Assembly: GCF_009760915.1 (NCBI RefSeq)
Contig: NZ_VIDQ01000005.1
Span: 96,274 to 160,273, forward strand
Source: Azohydromonas aeria
GTDB taxonomy: Bacteria; Pseudomonadota; Gammaproteobacteria; Burkholderiales; Burkholderiaceae_C
Length of the DNA stretch: 64,000 nucleotides
Reading direction: 5' to 3'
The notes below the pieces were generated by a model. That model made no database searches. It saw only the letters and a program-made list of their open reading frames with translations, and was not told where the DNA came from. The first letter of the stretch is position 1, and every line of letters begins with the position of its first letter. This document shows, piece by piece, positions 1-6,945 of the stretch. A program made the position numbers and the translations under genes.

Positions 1-873
1 CCGCCCGCCGGTGTTGGCGAAATAGCGCAGGTGCTGCCGCACCGCCGCGGGCCATTCCAGCGCCGCGAGCTGGATGTAGAGCGGGGGCACGGCGGTCAGC
101 CCCGTGACCCGCTCGCGCTCCATGCAGCGCAGCACGTCGCGCGGCAGCAGCCAGTTCAGCAGCACCACGCGCGCGCCGGCATGGAACGCGGTGGTGAGCT
201 GGCTGAAGCCGGCATCGAAGGACAGCGGCAGCGCCGCCAGCAGCGTGTCCCCGGGATGGTTCTCCAGGTACGAGGCCACGCTCTGCGCGCCCGCGACCAG
301 GTTGCGGTGCGACAGCACCACGCCCTTGGGCCGCCCGGTGCTGCCGGATGTGTAGAGGATGGCCGCCATGTCGGCGTCGATGACGCGGTGCCCGGCGCGC
401 GCGGGCGCGGCGAGCAACTCATCCCAGGTGGACAGCGCCAGCCCCGGCGGCAGCGCCAGGCCCGCCGGAGGCGCGCCAGTGAGCACGACGTGGCGCAGCG
501 CCGGGCAGCCGCCCAGCACCTCCAGCAGCAGCGGCAGCCGCTCGGGCGAGGTCACGAGCACGCGCACGCCGCAGTCGGCCAGGATGAAGGCGACCTGCGC
601 CGGCTTGAGCAGCGGGTTCAGCGGCACGAACACGCCGCCGGCCGCCGCCGCGCCGAAGCTCGCCGCCACGGTCTCGAAGCGCTTTTCCAGCCAGAGGCCC
701 ACCCGCTCGGCGCGCTGCAGCCCCAGCCCCAGCAGCCCCGCGGCGAAGCCCTGCACCCGGGACTGCAGCTGCGCGTAGCTCAGGGTCTGGCCCGCGCAGC
801 TCAGGGCCGGGGCCTCGGGCGCGCGGTGGGCCGCGCGGGCGATCAGGTCGAACAACAAGGTGACGGCGGACAT
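1..873 (-). CDS. Acyl-CoA ligase (AMP-forming), exosortase A system-associated; 3' end beyond window
   Basis: The first 291 codons of an ANL-superfamily adenylate-forming enzyme are present; the gene runs off the left edge. It starts MSAVTLLFDL with ATG at 873-871. The AMP-binding P-loop YTSGSTGRPKG lies near residues 174-184 and a second core motif, YFANTGG, sits at the window edge. The closest family I recall is the acyl-CoA ligase of XrtA/PEP-CTERM loci (TIGR03098). It is divergent from an acyl carrier protein at 1179 and is likely to activate an acyl or amino acid group, possibly for loading onto that carrier (inference). In related loci a PLP-dependent decarboxylase often follows; here it would lie outside the window. 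The substrate cannot be read from the sequence. Confidence 0.88.
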   Translation of the reverse strand, partial: MSAVTLLFDLIARAAHRAPEAPALSCAGQTLSYAQLQSRVQGFAAGLLGLGLQRAERVGLWLEKRFETVAASFGAAAAGGVFVPLNPLLKPAQVAFILADCGVRVLVTSPERLPLLLEVLGGCPALRHVVLTGAPPAGLALPPGLALSTWDELLAAPARAGHRVIDADMAAILYTSGSTGRPKGVVLSHRNLVAGAQSVASYLENHPGDTLLAALPLSFDAGFSQLTTAFHAGARVVLLNWLLPRDVLRCMERERVTGLTAVPPLYIQLAALEWPAAVRQHLRYFANTGGR

Positions 874-1178
874 GGGGGAGAAATCGTGCCGGGCGGTACC
901 GGCGCCGGGCTGGCCGGCAGCCGGCGCGCCGGGGCGCTTCAGCGAAAAACTGCGCAGTATCCCAGCATGCTTCCGGAGTTCAAGGTTCGAAACAGTGCAA
1001 AATTCAACCTGGGAATGGGTGCTGAACGGCTCCGCGTTCGCGGGAGCGATACCGGCGAGCCCCGTCAGCCCCGTGCCGTCACGTCCGCGCCCGCAGGGCC
1101 CGGCACCCTCCGGCGCAGCAGCCCTCCTGCCGCCGCCGGCCATGGAACAACCCTGACCCATCGAAGGAAACACCGCGC
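874..1178. other. Divergent intergenic region between acyl-CoA ligase and ACP genes
   Basis: These 305 bases hold no gene. Both flanking genes point outward, so both promoters should lie here. The centre (about 940-1020) is less GC-rich than the flanks and contains the only promoter-like hexamers I could find. A GAAGGAAA ribosome-binding site for the ACP gene lies at about 1163-1170. Confidence 0.6.
956..983 (-). promoter_or_regulatory. Candidate sigma-70-type promoter for the acyl-CoA ligase
   Basis: On the minus strand TTGAAC (983-978) and GATACT (961-956) are separated by 16 bases. Each hexamer matches the consensus at four of six positions. It lies about 85 bases upstream of the ligase start, in the least GC-rich part of the divergent spacer. 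This is pattern matching only. Confidence 0.28.
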
Positions 1179-1430
1179 ATGAACACGCCTCAGCAAGTGC
1201 TTGCCCTGCTCGACGAGATGTTGGGCCTGGGCGGTCGGGCCGCCGCGTTCACGCGCGACACGGCGCTGCTGGGCGCCCTGCCCGAGCTGGACTCGATGGG
1301 CGTGGTGGCGCTGCTGGGCGGGCTGGAGGAGCGCTTCGGTCTGGTGGTGGACGACGACGACATCAGCGGCGACACCTTCGCCACCGTCGGCACGCTGATC
1401 GACTTCGTCAGCGCCCGCGTCCCGGCCTGA
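1179..1430 (+). CDS. Acyl carrier protein of the exosortase-associated locus
   Basis: This is an 83-residue acidic protein with the size and pattern of an acyl carrier protein. The DSMGV motif near residues 38-42 supplies the serine expected to carry 4'-phosphopantetheine. A good Shine-Dalgarno (GAAGGAAA) precedes the ATG. It is divergent from the acyl-CoA ligase and followed closely by two exosortase-associated hydrolases. It is therefore probably a dedicated carrier for an acyl or aminoacyl group used in polysaccharide or protein modification, not the fatty-acid-synthesis ACP, which normally sits in the fab cluster. The cargo is unknown. Confidence 0.85.
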   Translation: MNTPQQVLALLDEMLGLGGRAAAFTRDTALLGALPELDSMGVVALLGGLEERFGLVVDDDDISGDTFATVGTLIDFVSARVPA

Positions 1431-1455
1431 GATCCCCGGGACGAGGCTCTGGCCG

Positions 1456-2295
1456 GTGCTGCGCGTGAAAGCACGACCGTTCTTCCTGGGCAGCGGTGCC
1501 GGGCAGCGCTGGGCGTGCTTCCACGAGGCGCAGAGCGCCGCCCCGCACGCGCTGGTGCTGTACCTGCACCCGCTGGCCGAGGAGATGAACAAGGCGCGCC
1601 GCATGGCGGCACTGCAGTCGCGCGCGCTGGCCGAGGCCGGCTGCGCCGTGCTGCAGCTCGACCTGCACGGCTGCGGCGACAGCGCCGGCGACTTCGCCGA
1701 CGCGTCGTGGCGCGGCTGGACCGGCGACGCGCTGGCCGGCGCGCGCTGGTTGCGCGGGCAACACCCCGGCGCGCCGCTGTGGCTGTGGGGCCTGCGCACG
1801 GGCGGCCTGCTGGCCGCCGCGGCGGCGCGCGAGATCGACGAGCCGTGCAACCTGCTGCTGTGGCAGCCGCCGCCGTCAGGCGAGCTGGCGCTGCGGCAGT
1901 TCCTGCGGCTGCGCCTGGCCGCGGCGCTGGGCGAGGGTTCCTCGGCGGAACTGATGAAGGCGCTGCGCCGCCAGCTGGCCGAGGGCCAGGCGGTGGAGGT
2001 GGCGGGCTACGGCCTGTCGCCGGCACTGGCCGACGGGCTGCAGCAGGCCACGCTGGCGCCGCCGCCGCGCGCCGCGCGGCTGGCCTGGCTGGAGACGGGT
2101 GCGCAGGCCGCCCCGGAAGCGGCGCTGGCGCCCGCGGCGCTGGAGCTGCTGTCGCGCTGGCGCCAGGCCGGCTGGCAGGTGCAGGCCCGGCGCGTGCCGG
2201 GCCCGGCCTTCTGGCAGACCGCCGAGGTCGAGACCGCCCCGGCGCTGCTGCAGGCCACGCTGGACGTGTTCTCGCGCGAGGGCGTGTCCGCATGA
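1456..2295 (+). CDS. Exosortase A-associated alpha/beta hydrolase-fold protein 2 (catalytic residues apparently lost)
   Basis: This 279-residue protein resembles the 'hydrolase 2' family of XrtA loci (TIGR03101, from memory). The alpha/beta hydrolase order is visible: a strand ending in YLHPL, the conserved DLHGCGDSAGD region near residues 69-79, and a nucleophile-elbow segment WGLRTGG near 111-117. The elbow carries Arg114 where a Ser or Cys nucleophile is expected. The region where a catalytic His would lie reads VPGPAFWQ, without His. It may be a non-catalytic partner of the next gene product. The start is GTG at 1456, or GTG at 1465, which would give VKARPFFL. It follows the ACP gene by 25 bases. 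Confidence 0.82.
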   Translation: MLRVKARPFFLGSGAGQRWACFHEAQSAAPHALVLYLHPLAEEMNKARRMAALQSRALAEAGCAVLQLDLHGCGDSAGDFADASWRGWTGDALAGARWLRGQHPGAPLWLWGLRTGGLLAAAAAREIDEPCNLLLWQPPPSGELALRQFLRLRLAAALGEGSSAELMKALRRQLAEGQAVEVAGYGLSPALADGLQQATLAPPPRAARLAWLETGAQAAPEAALAPAALELLSRWRQAGWQVQARRVPGPAFWQTAEVETAPALLQATLDVFSREGVSA

Positions 2296-2371
2296 GTGCC
2301 CCCGCACGGCCGCTGCGAAGGGGGCGCTCCGTCCCGCTCGGCGGGACCGCGCGCAGCGCGAGGGTGCACCC
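2296..2371. other. Short spacer with inverted repeat between the two hydrolase genes
   Basis: The 76-base gap contains the dyad GTCCCGCTCGGCGGGAC (about 2332-2348), able to form a seven-base-pair hairpin. No T-run follows, so it is not a clear terminator. It may be an RNA-processing or stability element. Confidence 0.35.
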
Positions 2372-3298
2372 ATGAGCTGGACCGAGCAGGCGCTGGGCTT
2401 CGATTGCCTGGGCCACCAGTTGCTGGGCGTGCTGGCTGAGCCCGCGCCGGCCCCGCTGCCGGGCGACGTCGGCGTCGTCATCGTCGTGGGCGGGCCGCAG
2501 TACCGCGCCGGCAGCCACCGCCTGTTCGTCAAGCTCGCGCGCGCGCTGGCGCAGGCCGGCGTGCCCGCGCTGCGCTTCGACGTGCGCGGCATGGGCGACA
2601 GCGAGGGCGACTTCCCCGGCTTCGAGCGCCTCACCCCGGACATCGGCGCGGCCATCGCGGCACTGCAGTCGCGCCGGCCCGAGGTGCGCCGCGTGCTGCT
2701 GTGGGGCCTGTGCGACGGCGCGTCCGCCGCGCTGCTGTACCTGCACGACACGCGCGACGCCCGCGTGCACGGCCTGTGCCTGCTCAACCCCTGGGTACGC
2801 TCGCCGCAGGCGCAGGCGCGCACCAACGTCAAGCACTACTACGCGCAGCGGCTGCTGGAGCCCGACTTCTGGCGCCGGCTGCTGGGCGGGCGCATCGGCG
2901 CGCAGGCACTGCGCGGCCTGGCCGCCAACCTGGCGCTGGCCTGGGGCGGCCGCCGTGGCGGCGCGGATTCCAGCGCCGCCAACGACGGCTTCCAGCAGCG
3001 CATGGCGCGGGCCTGGAACGGCTTCGGCGGCGAGCTGCTGCTGCTGCTCAGCGGCGACGACTACACCGCCAAGGAATTTCTGGAGCACTGCGCCGGCGAC
3101 GCGCAATGGCGCGCGGCGCTGCGACACGCACGGCTGCAGCGCGCCACGCTGCCCCGGGCCGACCACACCTTCTCCGGCACCGCCGCCACGGCCTGGGTGC
3201 TGGAGCGCACGCTGGCGTGGGCGCAAGGCCCGCTGGCGCGCGCCCCGGCGGCCACGACGCGCCCGGCCGGCAGCACGGGCCCGGTCCCATGCGCATGA
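2372..3298 (+). CDS. Exosortase A-associated alpha/beta hydrolase 1 (Cys nucleophile)
   Basis: This 308-residue protein resembles the 'hydrolase 1' family of XrtA loci (TIGR03100, from memory). The alpha/beta hydrolase landmarks are VVGGPQYRAGSHR near residues 38-50, the RGMGDSEGD loop near 72-80 and the elbow GLCDGA near 112-117, which places Cys114 as nucleophile. A late Asp (LSGDDYTAKEF) and the His of RADHTFSG complete a plausible Cys-Asp-His triad. The paralogue just upstream lacks these residues, so the two may work as an active/inactive pair. The likely activity is a thioesterase or acyl hydrolase acting with the ACP; the substrate is unknown. The chosen ATG at 2372 begins MSWTEQALGF. 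Confidence 0.85.
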   Translation: MSWTEQALGFDCLGHQLLGVLAEPAPAPLPGDVGVVIVVGGPQYRAGSHRLFVKLARALAQAGVPALRFDVRGMGDSEGDFPGFERLTPDIGAAIAALQSRRPEVRRVLLWGLCDGASAALLYLHDTRDARVHGLCLLNPWVRSPQAQARTNVKHYYAQRLLEPDFWRRLLGGRIGAQALRGLAANLALAWGGRRGGADSSAANDGFQQRMARAWNGFGGELLLLLSGDDYTAKEFLEHCAGDAQWRAALRHARLQRATLPRADHTFSGTAATAWVLERTLAWAQGPLARAPAATTRPAGSTGPVPCA

Positions 3299-3467
3299 AC
3301 CCCTTTCACATCCCTGCCGCACAGTCCCGCTGCGCCGCGCCCGGCCCCCACCGGGCGCAGGCCCTTCACGCCATGTCCATGTCCCTGAGCACCCTGAGCG
3401 ACTTACCGCAGCGGTTCGCACCGCGCACGCCGACACCGACGCCGGCACGACCCGAGGGCACCTGCCG

Positions 3468-4751
3468 ATGAAGCGCGTGCTGATGGTGGCGTTCCACTTC
3501 CCACCCTTCTCCGTCAGCAGCGGCGTGCAGCGCACGCTGCGCTTCGTGCAGCACCTGCCGCGCTGCGGCTGGGAGCCGCTGGTGCTGAGCGCCTCGCCGC
3601 TGGCCTACGGCGCCCAGGCCAGCGAGCACCTGACGAAGGAAATTCCGGCCGCAACCGTCGTGCGCCGCGCCTTCGCGCTCGACTCCTCGCGCCACCTGGC
3701 GCTGTTCGGCCGCTACGCGGGCATCACCGCGCGGCCCGACCGCTACATGAGCTGGTACTTCGACGCCGTGCGCGTGGGCATGCGCATGATCCGCGAGTAC
3801 CGGCCCGACGTGATCTGGACCACCCATCCGATCCCCACGGCGCACCGCATCGGCGCGGCGCTGCAGCGCCGCAGCGGCCTGCCCTGGGTGGCCGACTTCC
3901 GCGACCCGATGGTGCAGGACGGCTACCCCGAGAACGCCGCCATGCGGGGGCTGTGGCAGCACATCGAGCGCAACGTGATCGCGCAGGCTTCGGCCTGCGT
4001 GTTCACCACGCCCAGCGCCGCGCGGCTGTACCGCGATCGCTACCCGCAGGCCGCCGACCGCATGAGCGTGCTGGAGAACGGCTTCGACGAGGAGAGCTTC
4101 GTCGCGGCCGAGCAGGCCGAGGGCTTCGACGCCGCCGAGCCGCTGCAGCCGGGCACGCCTGTGCTGCTGCACAGCGGCATCGTGTATCCCGACCTGCGCG
4201 ACCCGACGCAGCTCTTCGTCGCGCTGGAGCGGCTGCAGCGCGACGGCCGCATCCGCCCCGGCGACTTCAAGCTGCGCTTCCGTGCCGCGATCCACGAGGA
4301 CCTGCTGCGCAACCTCGGCCGCAAGCACGGCGTCGAGCCCTTCATCGAGATCCTGCCGCACGTGCCGTACCGCGCGGCGATGCAGGAGATGCTGCGCGCC
4401 GATGGGCTGCTGATCCTGCAGGGCAGCAACTGCAACGGCCAAGTGCCGGCCAAGATCTACGAGTACTTCCGCGCCGGGCGGCCCGTCGTGGCGCTGACCG
4501 ACCCGGCAGGCGACACCGCCGCGGTGCTGCAGCGCGTCGGCGTGCAGACCGTGGCGCGGCTCGACGACGCGGCCGACATCGCCGCGCTGCTGCTGCGCGT
4601 GCTCGACGGGCTGCGCGGCGGCACGCCCGTGGGTGGGGTGGCGAGCTCGGTGCACGAGCACTCGCGCCGCGGGCGCGCGGCGTTGCTGGCGCAACTGCTG
4701 GAATCGCTGGCCGTGACCCAGGCCCGGCCCGCACTGACCGGCAACGGCTGA
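3468..4751 (+). CDS. Glycosyltransferase, GT4-like
   Basis: This is a 427-residue soluble GT-B glycosyltransferase. The N-terminus has a nucleotide-fold start followed by the flexible FPPFSVSSGVQRT segment. DVIWTTHPIPTAH and WVADFRDPM are typical of this class. The C-terminal nucleotide-sugar half has HSGIVYPDLRDP and PAKIYEYFRAGRPVVALTD, where the acidic E-x-E-like region sits. It should add a sugar to the repeat unit on the cytoplasmic face. The start is ATG 3468, giving MKRVLMVAFHFPP. The 170-base gap upstream carries no convincing gene. The donor and acceptor are not predictable. Confidence 0.87.
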   Translation: MKRVLMVAFHFPPFSVSSGVQRTLRFVQHLPRCGWEPLVLSASPLAYGAQASEHLTKEIPAATVVRRAFALDSSRHLALFGRYAGITARPDRYMSWYFDAVRVGMRMIREYRPDVIWTTHPIPTAHRIGAALQRRSGLPWVADFRDPMVQDGYPENAAMRGLWQHIERNVIAQASACVFTTPSAARLYRDRYPQAADRMSVLENGFDEESFVAAEQAEGFDAAEPLQPGTPVLLHSGIVYPDLRDPTQLFVALERLQRDGRIRPGDFKLRFRAAIHEDLLRNLGRKHGVEPFIEILPHVPYRAAMQEMLRADGLLILQGSNCNGQVPAKIYEYFRAGRPVVALTDPAGDTAAVLQRVGVQTVARLDDAADIAALLLRVLDGLRGGTPVGGVASSVHEHSRRGRAALLAQLLESLAVTQARPALTGNG

Positions 4752-4847
4752 GCGGCCTGCCCCGCACGCTGCGGCCTCGCGCCATGCCACCGGTTGCCGC
4801 GCGCAACCTCCCTTCGTCGGGCGCAGTCACGGCCCGACCTACCTTGG

Positions 4848-4881
4848 GCCGCCCCGGACCGGGGCGGCCGTCCGGACGGCC
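4848..4881. repeat. Two overlapping perfect inverted repeats upstream of the flippase gene
   Basis: GCCGCCCCG and CGGGGCGGC (4848-4856 and 4860-4868) are perfect complements around GAC. They are followed at once by the 16-base palindrome GGCCGTCCGGACGGCC (4866-4881). The two structures share bases and so are mutually exclusive hairpins. There is no T-run. This could be a REP-like dispersed element or an RNA-stability hairpin between two genes on the same strand. Confidence 0.6.
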
Positions 4882-4929
4882 GACCACGAGAGCAGAAGCA
4901 TTACTAAGGGCGCGATCAGCACGGTCGCG

Positions 4930-6381
4930 ATGCGCTGGATCGACCGCGCCATCGGCGTCGTCAGCACGCTGGTGCTGGCGCGGCTGCTGGTGCCCGACGA
5001 CTTCGGCATCGTGGCCATGGCATCGCTGGTGGTCGCCTTCGTCGACACCGTCTTCGACATCGGCGTCAACGTCGCGCTGGTCCAGCGCAAGAACCCCAGC
5101 CAAGCTTACTACAACACGGCCTGGACCATGCGCATCCTGCAGGCCTGCTGCGTGGCCACGCTGCTGGCCGTCGTCGCGCCCTTTGCCGCCGACTACTACC
5201 GCGACCCGCGCGTGACGGCGGCCATCTGGATGATGGCCTCCTCGGTGCTGATCCTGGCCTGCGAGAACATCGGCATCGTCAGCTTCCAGAAGGAGCTGAA
5301 CTTCGCCGCCGAAGCGCGCTTCCTGCTGTTCAAGCGCCTGGTGGGCTTCACCGTCACGATCGTGCTGACGCTGATCCTGCGCGACTACTGGGGCATGCTC
5401 TTCGGCGCGCTGTGCGGCCGGCTCATCGGCACGCTGCGCAGCTACCAGGTGCACCCGATGCGCCCGCGCTTCGCGCTCAGCGAGTTCCGCGACATCTTCT
5501 CGATCTCGGTGTGGCTCATGGTCAAGAACATCAGCCAGTACCTGGACCGCAACCTGCACGTCGTGGTGGTCGGCGGTGTGAGCAAGACCGCCGTCACCGG
5601 CGGCTACACGCTGGCCAACGAGGTCTCCGACATCCCCGGCACCGACCTGCTCGCCCCGATCAACCGGGTGCTGTTCCCGGTCTTCGTACGCGCCCGCGAC
5701 GACCTGCGCGAGCTGACCCGGCTGCTGGTGCAGGCCCAGAGCGTGCAAGTAGCCATCGTCTTCCCGATCTGCATCGGCTTCGTGATGACCGCGGCCGATG
5801 TGGTGCCGCTGGCGCTGGGCGCGAAGTGGACGTTCATCGTGCCCTTCATCCAGGTGCTGGCGCTGTCGAACATCATCCTGTCGATCAACAGCAGCGCCAA
5901 CTACGTGCTCACCGTGATCGGCAAGGTTCGGCTGCTGGCGGTGAGCAGCTGGACCCAGATCGGCGTGTTCTGCATCGGGCTGCTGCTGTTCCATTCGCAG
6001 CTGGAGGCGCAGCTGGTGGCGCAGATCCGGCTGGTGGCGATCGTGCTGACCTTCGGCGTGTCCTTCTACATCCTGCTCAAGCACCTGCCCACGATGTCCG
6101 TGGGCCTGCTGCTCAAGGGCGTCGCACGCCCGACGCTGGGCTGCGCCGCGATGGCGCTGGCGCTGTCCGCGACGGGCCGCCTGGCGCTGCCGCCGTGGCC
6201 GATGCTGGCGCTGAAGGTGGCCGTCGGCGGCGTCGTGTACTGCGGCGTCGTGTGGCTGCTGTGGCTGGCCGTGGGCCGCCCCGAGGGCGCCGAGTCCTAC
6301 GTGCTGAGCAAGATCCGCCGCCGCAAGCCGCACGCGGCAGCAGCCGCCACCGGCAAGGCGGGCGGCGCCGCCGCGGATTGA
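4930..6381 (+). CDS. Wzx-type oligosaccharide flippase (MATE/MOP superfamily)
   Basis: This 483-residue polytopic membrane protein has the N-terminal signature of polysaccharide flippases (WIDRAIGVVSTLVLARLLVPDDFG), at least ten hydrophobic segments and a basic C-terminal tail (KIRRRKPH). It should move the lipid-linked repeat unit to the periplasmic face. The start is uncertain. The annotated ATG is 4930, but the reading frame stays open upstream and reads SITKGAISTVAM, which looks like the usual flippase N-terminus, without an ATG, GTG or TTG in the expected place. The spacer to the preceding glycosyltransferase is 178 bases and holds inverted repeats. Confidence 0.88.
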   Translation: MRWIDRAIGVVSTLVLARLLVPDDFGIVAMASLVVAFVDTVFDIGVNVALVQRKNPSQAYYNTAWTMRILQACCVATLLAVVAPFAADYYRDPRVTAAIWMMASSVLILACENIGIVSFQKELNFAAEARFLLFKRLVGFTVTIVLTLILRDYWGMLFGALCGRLIGTLRSYQVHPMRPRFALSEFRDIFSISVWLMVKNISQYLDRNLHVVVVGGVSKTAVTGGYTLANEVSDIPGTDLLAPINRVLFPVFVRARDDLRELTRLLVQAQSVQVAIVFPICIGFVMTAADVVPLALGAKWTFIVPFIQVLALSNIILSINSSANYVLTVIGKVRLLAVSSWTQIGVFCIGLLLFHSQLEAQLVAQIRLVAIVLTFGVSFYILLKHLPTMSVGLLLKGVARPTLGCAAMALALSATGRLALPPWPMLALKVAVGGVVYCGVVWLLWLAVGRPEGAESYVLSKIRRRKPHAAAAATGKAGGAAAD

Positions 6382-6945
6382 GCATCGAGCCCCGGCGCTG
6401 GTGCCGGGCTGAAGCACGATTTGCTCCAGCCGGAGCAGGCCGCCGGAGTGGGTCCGAAACCGGCCTGAAGCACCGGATCGCCATGCCCGCGCAGGCGCAC
6501 TGCTGTCCGGGGAAAGTGGACTACGCCCGGCATCCCGACAGCACGGGCTCCCGCCTACCATTTCGTCATTTCGGCTTGCGCCGGAATGACGGATCGGGGT
6601 GCGGGCGGCTCGTGCCTGCAGGCACCGGCAGTTGCCCACTTCTCCTTGGACAGCCGTGCGCGAAGGCAAGCATCCATGGCAAGCCCGGGGGCGGACCGGA
6701 GTTCGTGAACACCCGCCTGCGCAGGCGTGACAGGCAGCTTCAGTGAGCAGGCAAGACGGGCGTCGTTCCCGCCGGGTGCAACCCTCGGAAGGCAGGACGC
6801 ACGCATATCGAGGCGCAGCCACTTGCATCGCCCAAAAGGCAAACGCCCGGTGCGGCGCACCGGGCGTTGTTCGGGGCCGGGGCAGTCCCGGCCGGTTCGG
6901 CCGTCCCAGGATGCCAAGGCATCCCGGGACGGCTCATGGGCGCTT
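6382..6945. repeat. Gene-free spacer with dispersed-repeat-like sequence
   Basis: These 564 bases between convergent genes contain no credible gene. The dyad CGTCATTTCGGC / GCCGGAATGACGG (about 6562-6592) and the CCTGCGCAGGCG motif (about 6718-6728) recall the short, often paired repeats scattered in many proteobacterial genomes. Their accidental translation gives VIPAQAE and VTPAQAGVH, a familiar hallmark of such repeats. The right-hand end carries the terminator at 6834-6868. Confidence 0.55.
6834..6868 (-). terminator. Rho-independent terminator for the lipoprotein gene
   Basis: AACGCCCGGTGC (6842-6853) pairs perfectly with GCACCGGGCGTT (6857-6868) around a three-base loop. On the minus strand the stem runs into TTTGCCTTTTG. 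It lies about 80 bases past the stop of the minus-strand gene that ends at 6946. The stem is symmetric and could also act on the plus-strand flippase transcript. Confidence 0.72.

Noticed and set aside
874..1178. Sigma-54 promoter (TGGCCGGCAGCCGGC) before the ACP gene
   Set aside because: The spacing fits but the -12 box is CCGGC, expected by chance in such GC-rich DNA.
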